Part shown: one piece after another, positions 11,401 to 19,547 of the stretch
Layout: the number at the start of each line of letters is the position of its first letter
How positions within the stretch are numbered: position 1 is the first letter of the stretch
Source of the DNA: Ruegeria atlantica
GTDB lineage: Bacteria; Pseudomonadota; Alphaproteobacteria; Rhodobacterales; Rhodobacteraceae
Reading direction: 5' to 3'
Length of the DNA: 64,000 nt
Assembly (NCBI RefSeq): GCF_013033965.1
Contig: NZ_WQFE01000008.1
Span: 160,407 to 224,406, forward strand
The notes under the pieces: model-generated
What the model was told of the DNA's origin: nothing
Seen by the model: the letters and a program-made list of their open reading frames with translations, nothing else
Database searches by the model: none
Translations under genes and position numbers: made by a program

Positions 11401-14400
11401 TTTTGCGATGATTGACAGGCCTGTTTCAAAGTCCATCACGCCGCCAAGCGCCGCGGCTGTGAATTCACCAACCGAATGCCCGATCATCGCTGCCGGGGTC
11501 ACCCCTCGGGCCATCCACAAACGTGCACAGGCGTATTGGGTCAGGAACAAAGCGGGCTGCGTCAGTCGGGTTTCGCGCAGCGCGCGCGCAAGATCCTGGT
11601 CGCTAGGATCGCCAAAGCAGAGCATTGTTTTGACGTCCATTCCAAGAACAGGGCGCAGGATTTCCGCACCCTGATCAATCCACCGAGCAAACTCGGGCTC
11701 AGCACGGTACAACCCACTGCCCATGCCGGGGTATTGAGAGCCCTGACCAGGGAACATGAATGCAACCGACGGGTTATCCTGCAATACCGGCTTTCGCACA
11801 GCCGGCGCCGAACGCAGCGCGTTCACCACCTCTGCCCGATCACCTCCGGCAACGGCCTGACGGAATTCAAATTCAGCGCGGCCTTCCTGTAGCGTATAGG
11901 CGACATCAGCCAAGTGTGGTGCGTCGGGCTGTTCCAGCGCGTCGGCCAACCGATCCTGCATTTCAGTCAGTGCCTCAGGTGTCTTGGCGGACAAAACAAT
12001 CGCCTGAACACAACGATCCTCTGCATCGCGCGGTAGACCCGGAGCTTCTTCCATCACCAAATGCACATTGGTCCCACCTACTCCGAATGAACTGACGCCC
12101 GCTCGGAATGGACCATCCTGTGCCCACTCAGACACAGAGTCCGGGACCCTGAACCCCGATCCATCCAATTCGATCCGTGAATTCAGCGTGCTGAAATTTG
12201 CCACCGGTGGGATTGTGCGGTGAGTCAGCATCAGCGCGGTCTTTATCACCCCGACCACCCCTGCCGCCGCGTCCAGATGGCCGATATTCCCTTTGACAGA
12301 ACCCAACGTGCATCCACCATCAGAGTGCACGTCCCCAAAGGCCTGACGCAATCCTTTAATTTCAATCGGATCACCCAGTGGGGTCGCCGTTCCGTGGCAT
12401 TCAATGTACGACACAGTACCAGGCGCTATGCCTGCATCCTCATGCGCGCGGCGGATTGCATCAGCTTGCCCAACTACGGTTGGCGCAGTGTACGAGATCT
12501 TGTCGGCCCCGTCATTATTGATGCCAGCACCACGGATAACCGCGTGGATATGGTCTCCGTCGGCAACAGCGTCCTTCAAGCGCCGCAAGGCCACGACACC
12601 GGCGCCATGCCCAAACACCGTTCCGCTGGCTTGCGCATCAAACGGGCGGCAAACGCCATCATCCGACGCAAGCCCGCCTTCCTGCGCAACATACCCGCGA
12701 TTTTGCGGAAAGGTGATCGAAACCCCACCAGCCAAAGCCATATCACATTGCCGGGACCGCAGGGCCATCATCGCCTGAGATACCGCAGTCAATGAACTGG
12801 AACAGGCTGTCAGAACCGTCATAGATGGACCCTTGAGGTCCAACTTGTAGGACACCCGGGTCGCCAGGCAATCGCCCAGGTTTCCGGTCATTTCGGCAAA
12901 CTTTCCGGTCTGATAATTCGACGTGAAGTCCTCTGATCCTTTTCGGTCACCCAGAACATTGTGAATCAGGTAGGTGTTCATTGAGCACCCTGCATAAACT
13001 CCCACGGGCATGTGCATTCGCCACGGATCATGTCCACTGTCTTCTAGCGCGTGATAGCAGATCTCCAAAAAAATACGCGCCTGAGGGTCGGTGACGGCAG
13101 CCTCTCGGGCGTGCATGCCAAAGAATTTGGCATCGAACATGCCCGCATCGGGCAAGCCCGGACGGACAGGAACATAGCTGTCTTTTGCCCGCTCCTCGGG
13201 CGAGAAACTGTCGTCCAGTTCTTCTGCTTGGAATGGCTTGATCAAGTTGTCGCCGTTCCGGATATGTTTCCAAAACTCATCCAGTGAGTTCACACCGGGC
13301 AGCTTTGCGGCCATGCCAACAATGGCAACTGCGTCTTCTGGCAGGTCTGGTTGGACAGAGGTTACTTCGTGACGTTCCGGCTGGGGATCTGCACTCGTCA
13401 CATCTACAGGGCCTTTTACAGCAAGATCCGCAATCGCTGTCGACAATGGCCCCAATCGTGGCGTCTCAAACATCAGGGTGATGTCGAAAGTCACGCCCAA
13501 ACGCTTCGTGATTTCTGCATGCGCGCTTATAAGTTGCAAAGATGTGCCGCCAGCCTCGAAAAAAGTTGCAAACTCGTTCAAAGGGCCACAACCAAGTTGT
13601 TCGTCATAGACCTTGGCAATGATCGCTTGTACTTCGGTCGCGCCCATCCTGGTGCGCTTCGAGCGGAACGCAACAACGGTATCGGTTTCGGCTTCGTCCT
13701 CAGGTGCCTCAACACTGCGCACCAATGCTTTGCGGTCGATCTTGCTGTTGACGGTCAAAGGAAACTCGGCCAGCACCCGGTTCACCCGAGGCAGGCATCC
13801 GTCCGGAAGCACCTTGCCCAGTTCATCCATAACATCGCTAGTAAAGGCCTTTTGATCCGCAGGCATTTCCCCCGCGGGTTTCAAAAATGCAGCGATCCGC
13901 TTATCGCCTGTTTTTGCGGTAATCAGCGCAACGGCGGCGTCGACCAACATTGGAATTTCACGCAGATGGTGTTCGATCTCATCCAGCTCAATGCGGCGCC
14001 CGCCGATCTTTACCTGTCTGTCGACGCGCCCGAGAAACTCGTAAACACCGTTGTCACGACACCGGGCCAGATCTCCGGTCAGGTAGACTTGGCCACTGCG
14101 ACCCTGGCGCGGATCTGGAATAAACGACTCTGCGGTACGTTCAGGCTTGTTGAGGTATTCTGTTGCAACGCCGGGACCTGCGGCCACCAGTTGTCCCACA
14201 TCCCCAATCGGCAGCTCCTTATAATTTTCATCGACAACAAAACACTCGCAATGGCCTGTTGGCAGGCCGATGGGTATGGACCCACCGTCCAGATCTTCCG
14301 ACGTCACAAGATGCATCGTGGTAAATACCGAATTTTCAGTCGGGCCATACCCGTTGATGACTTCGATGTCCGGATAGGCATTCATCAATTGGCGCACATG

Positions 14401-15270
14401 CGAAGAAGACAAGACATCGCCGCCGGCACCAAACTGTCTCAACCCACCCAGCGCATCCAGATGATGCTCGATCATCAGATGCGACAACCCGGTATAGAAG
14501 TAAGCGACATTGACGTCGTAGCGCGAGATCGTCTCAGCCAAAACGCCCAAAGCAGGTTTCGGTTCGGTGACAACAGCGACCGCTCCGCCGTTCAAAAGAG
14601 GCGCCCAGATTTCCCAGGTCGAAACGTCGCAAGCAATGGTCGAGTTGGCCAGAGACACATCTCCGGGTTTCATCTGACCAGTCGGTTGATCATATCCCAA
14701 GCGGGTAATGGCCCTATGAGGCAGAACCACACCTTTCGGCTGCCCGGTCGATCCAGATGTATACATGATATAGCAGGAATCGCCGCCTGCTCTGGTCGGA
14801 AAATAGTGATTGACCGCAGGTTCAGAATTCAACATTTCCCGAATGTTCAGGCGGGGAATGTCGCCCGAAGCAAACTCAATTGCCAAGTTTTCATAGGGCT
14901 CTTCCCACAGGAGCGCCGAAGGCTTTGAGTCCCCCACCACATAACCCAATTGCTTGGAATCGTATGCGGGATCCAAGGGGACATAGACGCCGCCTGCGCG
15001 CATAATCCCGCACATGGTCAGGATGGCCTCAGGCGTTCGATCCGTAATCATCACGACATTGTCGCCAGGTCGTACGCCCCGGCTCATCAAGTGACTGGCT
15101 ATTCTGTCTGCGGCGGCCGCCACCTCTGCATACGTATACTGCCGACCACCACCCATCAGGGCGACTTTATCCGGTACGATAGAACAAACTCGCAAAAAGC
15201 TCTGATACAAGTCCAGCGCTGGATCAAATTTCAATGAACGCAATGAGCCTTCAGCAACACCATTTAACAT
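5446..15270 (-). CDS. hybrid NRPS-PKS, A-T-KS-AT-T-aminotransferase-C-A-T
   Basis: A megasynthase of about 3274 residues. Domains in order: adenylation (20-520, YTSGSTGQPKG); carrier (550-615, AGGTSLQ); ketosynthase (650-1080, TACSSS cysteine and both histidines in ECHGTATP and KGNIGHL); acyltransferase (1140-1430, GHSVGE, HAFH as in malonyl-specific AT); carrier (1560-1640, GFDSLF); class III PLP aminotransferase (1800-2230, FDEVVTGFR, YGKVVGGG lysine); condensation (2290-2720, intact HHIVCDG); adenylation (2740-3180, FTSGSTGAPKG); carrier (3200-3265, GADSL). There is no ketoreductase, fitting transamination of the beta-keto group, as in iturin- and microcystin-type synthases. It ends without a releasing domain, so another protein must finish the chain. 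The ATG at 15270 is preferred over the upstream TTG. Confidence 0.93.
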   Translation of the reverse strand: MLNGVAEGSLRSLKFDPALDLYQSFLRVCSIVPDKVALMGGGRQYTYAEVAAAADRIASHLMSRGVRPGDNVVMITDRTPEAILTMCGIMRAGGVYVPLDPAYDSKQLGYVVGDSKPSALLWEEPYENLAIEFASGDIPRLNIREMLNSEPAVNHYFPTRAGGDSCYIMYTSGSTGQPKGVVLPHRAITRLGYDQPTGQMKPGDVSLANSTIACDVSTWEIWAPLLNGGAVAVVTEPKPALGVLAETISRYDVNVAYFYTGLSHLMIEHHLDALGGLRQFGAGGDVLSSSHVRQLMNAYPDIEVINGYGPTENSVFTTMHLVTSEDLDGGSIPIGLPTGHCECFVVDENYKELPIGDVGQLVAAGPGVATEYLNKPERTAESFIPDPRQGRSGQVYLTGDLARCRDNGVYEFLGRVDRQVKIGGRRIELDEIEHHLREIPMLVDAAVALITAKTGDKRIAAFLKPAGEMPADQKAFTSDVMDELGKVLPDGCLPRVNRVLAEFPLTVNSKIDRKALVRSVEAPEDEAETDTVVAFRSKRTRMGATEVQAIIAKVYDEQLGCGPLNEFATFFEAGGTSLQLISAHAEITKRLGVTFDITLMFETPRLGPLSTAIADLAVKGPVDVTSADPQPERHEVTSVQPDLPEDAVAIVGMAAKLPGVNSLDEFWKHIRNGDNLIKPFQAEELDDSFSPEERAKDSYVPVRPGLPDAGMFDAKFFGMHAREAAVTDPQARIFLEICYHALEDSGHDPWRMHMPVGVYAGCSMNTYLIHNVLGDRKGSEDFTSNYQTGKFAEMTGNLGDCLATRVSYKLDLKGPSMTVLTACSSSLTAVSQAMMALRSRQCDMALAGGVSITFPQNRGYVAQEGGLASDDGVCRPFDAQASGTVFGHGAGVVALRRLKDAVADGDHIHAVIRGAGINNDGADKISYTAPTVVGQADAIRRAHEDAGIAPGTVSYIECHGTATPLGDPIEIKGLRQAFGDVHSDGGCTLGSVKGNIGHLDAAAGVVGVIKTALMLTHRTIPPVANFSTLNSRIELDGSGFRVPDSVSEWAQDGPFRAGVSSFGVGGTNVHLVMEEAPGLPRDAEDRCVQAIVLSAKTPEALTEMQDRLADALEQPDAPHLADVAYTLQEGRAEFEFRQAVAGGDRAEVVNALRSAPAVRKPVLQDNPSVAFMFPGQGSQYPGMGSGLYRAEPEFARWIDQGAEILRPVLGMDVKTMLCFGDPSDQDLARALRETRLTQPALFLTQYACARLWMARGVTPAAMIGHSVGEFTAAALGGVMDFETGLSIIAKRGQLMQAQPGGAMLSVRARLDELEAHLDETVDIAACNAPRLNVLAGEFDAIDAIEERLKAADIPCTRLHTSHAFHSRMMDPVCDALESAIAETRLRPTRVPYVSCVTGDWVTDGQCTDPAYWANQARAAVNFGLAISKLTEDGPTALLEVGAGNTLSAFSAQTLSRDASVAIVQSLPDHTRPQTDEVAMATAMGRLWSCGVPVEWDKLGQRGNKRVPLPTYPFQRNLHWVDGPASSNTARQNAVAAQSPLPMNSVSSGSEMPAVPGSTPAEPIDRRSRLTNEVLAILRDVSGEDLGPDDATATFLELGFDSLFLGQVTQRLTADYGVDLTFRQLLANYPTTAAVVDYLDEAMPVETVVQEPDTVVPARSGNAAPAVTLGATTSSGSDQPPGDGSVASVLQAQVSAMQTLFAQQLQVLSGVQPKAAADTASVPLVSARLQAKDVDEGSAKSKSKSGFSIGRATNASGGELSPEQLAFAQDLAARVSARHAKSKDYVQSYRHVMADPRSAAGFRSEWKEMVFPIVCDRSKGSRIWDIDGNEFIDLVNGFGQTAFGHSPDFVVDAVAKQMERGFAIGPQSDLAGPVAERFAKIVGHERATFCNTGSEAVMAAMRLARAVTGRERIVVFGNDYHGQFDEVLVKGKSRGGDTPAALPIAPGIPRSSLSNMVVLPYGVAESAAWIRENIDDIAAVIVEPVQSRHPELRPKDFVRELREITGENSTALVFDEVVTGFRVGLRGMQGEWDIQADMATYGKVVGGGMPIGMLAGSARFMDALDGGMWQYGDDSVPEASPTFFAGTFVRHPLVVAAVGATLDHIEAHGEDLWQGTAERTAKAVGQMNDILEARGLPRLLETYSSWFIPNLTDHDPNAALFFPLMRMAGVHLQVGYPCIFTTAHSDQDFQAVVTAFESSVDTLRSVGILVGDCEARPAEPVPLVGSPTKRIPLTEAQREVWMTSQLGARASCSFNESVSLRLQGPLDSKALQHALNRVIERHDGLRMVFAKTGETFDILEPYELPLALEDLSAQADPQAGLDELVKRDSSTEIDLISGPPLRAFLARLSEEDHVLVINAHHIVCDGWSFNVLGSDLAAFYAEKVMGLSVDLAPAPSFAAYAAAQASKQNLAPTETYWRKQYAEPVELPEIPTDRPRPAIKTFAGASCTAFIPEDISQAARKAGAAHGCTLFATLFASLQIVFGRLTGSNDLVLGVPTGGQALLDNSDMVGHCVNFLPIRTIQDPNVPAAEFLSQVRDKVMSAFDHQEYTYGTLVRDLDIERTLNRLPLTEIQFNLERLSEAVEMGPLRATMSPNPKSAANFDLFFNVVERRDGLRVDVDYNADVYDEDTVLRWIGYFESVLTDLASDTMRPLSEIAVQPTEERDWMIETVNQTAEDLPQMPTLHELVSRTVKSRGDAVAAEDNNEKLTYSELDRLSDAIAADIQAQVHGFGGRVAVAMTRSVRCLAALLGVMKSGNAYVPIDYAQPASRLRMILEAADVSAILHDQATLPEFAQDLDLIELQIDRIKPGGIPALVRDQVDPTAYVMFTSGSTGAPKGVEIGHRAVINLLTSMAHEPGFDQSSVMLSVTTTMFDISVLELFLPLLQGGQVAIAAQEDVLDGFRLVERLKRGDVTHIQATPTLWTMLLEAGLEPGAGLTLLAGGEPLPADLAAKLLAHGADLWNVYGPTETTIWSAISRVNSDDPITIGHPIANTELHVLGADDAPLPIGAVGELNIGGAGLAKGYFRRDDLTKAVFRDVSLNGRSRTLYKTGDLARRLADGSIQVMGRNDGQIKLRGFRIELGEIEAAMRAIAGVQAAAAALRPSPRGDTQLVGYIVAAPGHDPKPEHLSAALADRLPNYMVPSAWVFLRNLPKTGNDKLDRKALPDPDVKATVTALYTEPGTPTEKKMAKIWEDALGIENISTSQTLFALGADSLTVFRIAARMIDAELNVEARHLLEYPSIARLAAFIDSRTEDDSAPRKPSLKSYRRGARRGL

Positions 15271-16060
15271 AGCAACCCCACACAACAATCAGAGGGGATC
15301 TCGCAGCGCTCGACGCAATAAAACCACGCCTTCGGCCTTGCCCTACGAAATTTGCATACACCCCCTCAGGCGAAAAACGTCGGCAAATAATAACGAATTG
15401 GATGGAGGCTAGGGTATTGCATGACTGTGTGGCTGTCGACTCTTCGCTGTGTCAGGTTGAAACCAGCGCGGAACGGATGTTTCAAGCTCTGGTAGCATGA
15501 CCTACATAACATTGAAAACTAAATGGAAAACTATGTCTCGCAGCGCATGGGTTCACCTGTAAGCAGTGACTGTACCTAGCACTCAACCATGAAGCGCAGT
15601 CTAATGTGGACTCTTGGATTGGTATTGTTTCCATTTTAGACACAAAAGTCGCGCGCGTTCCTGCCCGTGCTTACAACCTCGGCCAATCTAAAACGTGAAG
15701 AGTTTAACGATTCGACCCGTCTGCGAAGCTACGCGATCATGTTGCGCGCCTTTGGGGTAAAACCTCGGAACAGTCTAAGGTTCTGATAATCTGGAATACT
15801 TCCAAGAAGCAGCATACAACGAATTGGAACGTTACAACTCTTGCCACCCTTGTTGTTCGGCAGAGAGTCTCAATTCCACATCGGTGTCGCGGGCGTGTTA
15901 GCAGCAGCGTACGGGCCGGGACTCCCAACAGGGTTTTGTATCGGATCGATGCTTGCGTCCGAACCGAACAAGCCACCTACCTTGCAGGCGGGTCTGGATC
16001 TTTGCAATGGAAGTGAACCGCAGGCATAGTCGGCAAAGCCAGAAATCAGAGGCCTCGAGA
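15271..16060. other. gene-free stretch upstream of NRPS-PKS and DUF2520 gene
   Basis: Nearly 800 bases between two divergently transcribed genes. Only short, uncharacterised reading frames cross it. It should contain the promoters for the megasynthase (leftward) and the DUF2520 gene (rightward), but I could not fix -35/-10 elements. No RNA gene, repeat or known operator was recognised. Confidence 0.4.
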
Positions 16061-16909
16061 ATGGACAGGATCAAAATTAACCTGATCGGAGCGGGCCGGG
16101 TCGGTCAGACACTTCTGAGTCTTCTCAGTACTTTGGCAGACTGCCAAATTCAGGATATCCTAAGCGCAAGTCGCAGCTCGGCAGAAAAAGCCGTTCAACG
16201 TGCCGGGGCAGGTCGCGTTGTATCCGACCTGTCAGATATGCGGTCAGCCGACCTTTGGGTTGTTGCGGTACCCGACACGCAAATCTCAATCATTGCCTCG
16301 GAACTTGCCGCGACGCAGACTGCGACAGATCAAAATCCCATCGCCTTTCACTGTAGTGGGTTTTTCCCGGCCGATGAGATGGCTGCGCTGCGCAATTTAG
16401 GCTGGCGTTTGGCCAGTGTGCATCCGGTTCTGTCCTTCGCGGACCCTGACACGGCGGCAAGTCAGTTCAAGGGAGCCTTGTGCGGCCTTGAAGGTGACGC
16501 TGATGCATTGAAAGCCCTCCAACCGTTGCTGGAGCGACTGGGGGCGAAGTGTTTTTCGATCCGCTCTGATGGAAAAAGCCTTTACCACGCTGCAGCCGTG
16601 ATCTCGAACAATTTTGCCGTGGTACTGCAAGCCCTCGCGCGTGAAGCCTGGGTCGAAGCCGGAGTTGCAGGCGATGTTGTCCCATTGTTGAATGCGCAGC
16701 TTCTTGAAAGCACTGCGGAAAATGTGGTTGCACTAGGACCGCAGCAGGCATTGACCGGTCCGGCGGCGCGGGGTGACCAACGGGTCGTCACCTCTCAGGG
16801 GGGCGACGTGGCCAACTGGCATCCTCTCGCTGGAGAAGTCTATCGCGCCTTAAGCGACATGGCCGTGTCTTTGAAGAAGACCGGTTCAACCAGCACCGCC
16901 AACAGATAG
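16061..16909 (+). CDS. Rossmann-fold protein with DUF2520 domain
   Basis: A 282-residue protein. The N-terminus has the dinucleotide-binding motif GAGRVGQTLL at residues 8-17 and a Rossmann fold to about residue 125. The C-terminal helical half belongs to the DUF2520 type (TGPAARGDQRVV near residue 235). Relatives look like ketopantoate-reductase or 6-phosphogluconate-dehydrogenase-like enzymes, but their substrate is not known. The frame stays open upstream to 15953, but the ATG at 16061 starts the conserved domain, so I prefer it. It converges on the ABC-F gene with 28 bases between the stops. No operon partner is visible. Confidence 0.8.
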   Translation: MDRIKINLIGAGRVGQTLLSLLSTLADCQIQDILSASRSSAEKAVQRAGAGRVVSDLSDMRSADLWVVAVPDTQISIIASELAATQTATDQNPIAFHCSGFFPADEMAALRNLGWRLASVHPVLSFADPDTAASQFKGALCGLEGDADALKALQPLLERLGAKCFSIRSDGKSLYHAAAVISNNFAVVLQALAREAWVEAGVAGDVVPLLNAQLLESTAENVVALGPQQALTGPAARGDQRVVTSQGGDVANWHPLAGEVYRALSDMAVSLKKTGSTSTANR

Positions 16910-16937
16910 CAAGAGGAATAGGTTGACCGGTCAAAGG

Positions 16938-18455
16938 TTAGTCGTACCTCATTTCGCTTTGCAGAAACTCGTCTGGGCTGTACACTTCTTCAAGCCTGCG
17001 ACCGTTTATCCACCAGAACCGGTTACCAACATTTCGCAGAAAACTCCGGTCATGGCTGACCAGCAAACAAGACGCACCGTGGGTGATCAATTCGGCCTCC
17101 AGTGCCTCTTGGCCTTCGATATCCAAATGGTTTGTCGGCTCGTCCAACAGATAAAAGTTGGGGTTTCGGAGCCGCAGGATCAACATTGCCAGCCGGGCTT
17201 TTTGGCCACCGGACAGCGCCTCGATCCGAGTATCCTGCATTTGGATATTGATACCCGCGCCCGCCAGCAGACTGCGGGCGCGTTGATCCCCGATGTCTAC
17301 CTCTGCCGTGACGGCAATCAACGGCGTGTCGGTTGCAATCAGCTGACTTAAATGCTGATCCGAATAGGCTGGCACCACCGAAGGCGCACATTTCACGCCA
17401 TCCTGGGTGCCGTCCAAGGCCCGCTGCACGGCTTTGATCAGCTGCGTTTTCCCAGTTCCGTTTTTGCCAAGCACAACGATGCGCTCACCACGTGCGATCC
17501 ATTTTTGACCGGTGTTGTACAGCGGCCGCCCGTCAGGCGTTTTGACAGTCAATTCGTCCAGTGTGATCAGGGCTTTGGCATGCGTGCCGCTGTTACCCAA
17601 CGTGATATCACCCGCCGAACGTTCTTGATGAACAGGTCTGGCAGCGGCTTCGAGTTTGTCAGCGCGTTCTGTCAGCTGCTTGGTTTTGGTCAACAGAAGG
17701 TCAGAGCCAGAATTGATCCCGACATTCTTCAGCTTGGCAGCTTGGCGGCGCAATTGCCGGGCTTTGTTTAGGTCATTTGCCTGACGTCGTTCGTCAGCCG
17801 CGTCCGCCTCATCCAACGCTGCCCGAGCTGCGGTGAAAGGCAACTGAAACACCCGAGAGTTCTCGGGCCGCAGGAACAGGGTACGGTTTGTTGTGGCTTC
17901 AAGAAATGCCCGATCATGCGAGGTGATAATAACGGGCACCTCACGAGACAACCCTGCCAGCCACCCTTCAAGCAAAGCGATACGGTTGAGATCAAGGTGG
18001 TTCGTTGGTTCATCCAGTAGCAAAAGATCCGGCTCTGTCACCCAAACGGCCGCCAACATCGCCGTCCGCCGCCATCCTCCGCTAAGCTCCTCAAGGGGTT
18101 TGTGCTGCAATTCGTAAGGGACTTTGAGCTCATCCAGAACCACATCCACCCTCCAGCTTTCATAGTCTGCTTGTTCGGGCGGAAGAGCGGTCAGAACCCA
18201 ATCGAAAAGCGTAACGGAAAGTACCTCGGGCGGGACATATTGCTTGACGTACCCGGTTCGTAAACCGCGGGCGTATGTGATTTCACCTGAGGTCTGTTCA
18301 AGTTCTCTTGCGAGGCAGGCCAGCAATGTGGACTTCCCGCGCCCATTTGCGGCAACAAGGCCTATTCTGTCACCTTTCGAGACTGTCAGGTCGAGGTCAG
18401 AGAACAGCGGTTCGCCAAGGGTCATGCCCAAAGCATTGATATTGATGATTGTCAT
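16938..18455 (-). CDS. ABC-F family ATPase (ribosome-associated type)
   Basis: A 505-residue soluble protein with two ABC domains and no membrane segments. Domain 1 has Walker A ANGRGKST, signature LSGGWRR and Walker B LLLLDEPTNHLD. Domain 2 has Walker A GKNGTGKT, signature LSGGQKA and a second DEPTNHLD. The domains are joined by a charged linker (about residues 210-270). ABC-F proteins act on the ribosome as translation factors or protect it from antibiotics; which applies here cannot be told. It lies about 1.7 kb from the biosynthetic gene and could be a self-protection factor, which is only inference. Its start overlaps a possible 60-codon leader frame by ATGA. Confidence 0.92.
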   Translation of the reverse strand: MTIININALGMTLGEPLFSDLDLTVSKGDRIGLVAANGRGKSTLLACLARELEQTSGEITYARGLRTGYVKQYVPPEVLSVTLFDWVLTALPPEQADYESWRVDVVLDELKVPYELQHKPLEELSGGWRRTAMLAAVWVTEPDLLLLDEPTNHLDLNRIALLEGWLAGLSREVPVIITSHDRAFLEATTNRTLFLRPENSRVFQLPFTAARAALDEADAADERRQANDLNKARQLRRQAAKLKNVGINSGSDLLLTKTKQLTERADKLEAAARPVHQERSAGDITLGNSGTHAKALITLDELTVKTPDGRPLYNTGQKWIARGERIVVLGKNGTGKTQLIKAVQRALDGTQDGVKCAPSVVPAYSDQHLSQLIATDTPLIAVTAEVDIGDQRARSLLAGAGINIQMQDTRIEALSGGQKARLAMLILRLRNPNFYLLDEPTNHLDIEGQEALEAELITHGASCLLVSHDRSFLRNVGNRFWWINGRRLEEVYSPDEFLQSEMRYD

Positions 18456-18634
18456 TGGATATCTCGGGTCACAAAGAATTTGGCCGCTATGCGGCTATGG
18501 GCAGACCGTCGATAAGGATACTCTCGGGTCAGCCCTGCAAACGGATCTGCAGGGCAAAACGGGGACCATGCTGAAGTCGGCGGATGATACGCATGTTCAG
18601 CTCGTGCCCTCCCGTTGTTGAATGTGACCTTCAC
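18452..18634 (-). CDS. possible leader peptide upstream of ABC-F gene
   Basis: A 60-codon frame starting with GTG, whose TGA overlaps the ABC-F ATG (ATGA). I do not recognise the product, which is rich in Arg, Pro and aromatic residues. No clear ribosome-binding site precedes the GTG. ABC-F resistance genes are often controlled by translated leaders, which is why the frame is listed. It could equally be chance. Confidence 0.25.
   Translation of the reverse strand: MKVTFNNGRARAEHAYHPPTSAWSPFCPADPFAGLTREYPYRRSAHSRIAAKFFVTRDIQ
18532..18555 (-). promoter_or_regulatory. 8-bp-stem hairpin in ABC-F leader
   Basis: GCCCTGCA and TGCAGGGC flank an 8-base loop, giving a perfect 8-bp stem. It lies within the leader frame, about 80 bases before the ABC-F start. 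A smaller GCCGC/GCGGC hairpin lies nearer the gene at 18483-18495. No T-run follows, so this is not a simple terminator; an attenuator role is a guess. Confidence 0.3.
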
Positions 18635-18788
18635 GCCAAACTAGGGAAGACAGTGGTTTTTGGCAAGCCTGCAGGACCTTGCACAGTTCCAACACCAAAT
18701 CTCCAAAACCTGTCAGAGCGTCTCGGCGATTCTGACTAAGAGTCGCTTCAGCTGACTTTACGCCCGGCTAGGTCGTTAAGTGGGTGCT
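18635..18788. other. intergenic, nothing recognised
   Basis: Together with the leader region this makes 333 bases between the sulfotransferase stop and the ABC-F start. The ABC-F promoter should lie here. No clear promoter elements or repeats were seen. Confidence 0.3.
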
Positions 18789-19547
18789 TTAGACTGATTC
18801 GGGTATACGCAGACGTTTTTTGTGTAGGTGGTCGTAGTGCGGCTTCATCCGCCGATGGACGCGGCGCACACGCTCGGGCGTATCTTCAAGATCCACGTAT
18901 TTCCGCTTTTGCGGAACTAACCCGGTGGACTTGGCCAGATTGGCGTGGAACGACCCGCCATCCCACCAGCTGTGTGCGGACGGATCGCCGCCTGCCTCCC
19001 AACTCAGCGCTTTTTCGATGAAAGGTATGCCGATCGCATCGCAAAAGCGGCGCGTCACAGCGTGTAGGTTCTCCAGCAAATCATCGCTGTCGATCACGGG
19101 CGGGGTTGAACCGTTCAGTGCGTGGAGCAGATCGAAAAGCGCGCGCTGCTCGGGAAAGCCAACCTCGAGCTCATCGAACTCGGGCCATTTGTTGTACATG
19201 GACGTGATCGTCTTGGCCGGGTCACGGATCAGGAAGGCATGGGTGAAATGAGACAGGAACTCGGCGTCCCACATGTGATTGATGTAATGTGGAAAGTCCT
19301 TGATGAACACCGGACCTTGTTCCGCGCGGGCCTTAATGCCCTCCCAAACACTTTCCAATGTCAGGCCCGGTGTGGTTTTTTCACCTTCTCTGAAACGGGG
19401 CCACAATGGGTCTTCTCCCTGATACCACGCTTCGCCAAACGGTTCGTGCAAGCAATCCAGATCGCCACGTTGGCGCATCATCCATTCAAAGGCCGTCGAG
19501 GTCGAACGCGGAATAGCCCAAAGGGCAATGATCTTGTGCAATGTCAT
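18789..19547 (-). CDS. sulfotransferase-like P-loop protein
   Basis: A 252-residue protein of the sulfotransferase-like family. Near the N-terminus WAIPRSTSTAFEWMM resembles the loop that binds the 5'-phosphosulfate of PAPS, and AFLIRDPAKTITSMYNKW resembles the 3'-phosphate-binding segment. Length and layout fit small bacterial sulfotransferase-like proteins, many of which have no known acceptor. Its ATG overlaps the stop of the upstream racemase-like gene by one base (TGATG), so the two are translationally coupled and probably act on related metabolites. The substrate is unknown. Confidence 0.75.
   Translation of the reverse strand: MTLHKIIALWAIPRSTSTAFEWMMRQRGDLDCLHEPFGEAWYQGEDPLWPRFREGEKTTPGLTLESVWEGIKARAEQGPVFIKDFPHYINHMWDAEFLSHFTHAFLIRDPAKTITSMYNKWPEFDELEVGFPEQRALFDLLHALNGSTPPVIDSDDLLENLHAVTRRFCDAIGIPFIEKALSWEAGGDPSAHSWWDGGSFHANLAKSTGLVPQKRKYVDLEDTPERVRRVHRRMKPHYDHLHKKRLRIPESV

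Noticed and set aside
13351..14928. A 525-codon plus-strand frame antisense to the NRPS-PKS gene
   Set aside because: It lies wholly opposite well-defined adenylation and carrier domains, has low-complexity composition and no recognisable domain. Long antisense frames are common against GC-rich codons.
15841..16029. A 62-codon frame upstream of the DUF2520 gene
   Set aside because: Overlaps the 5' part of another frame, no ribosome-binding site and no similarity I recognise.
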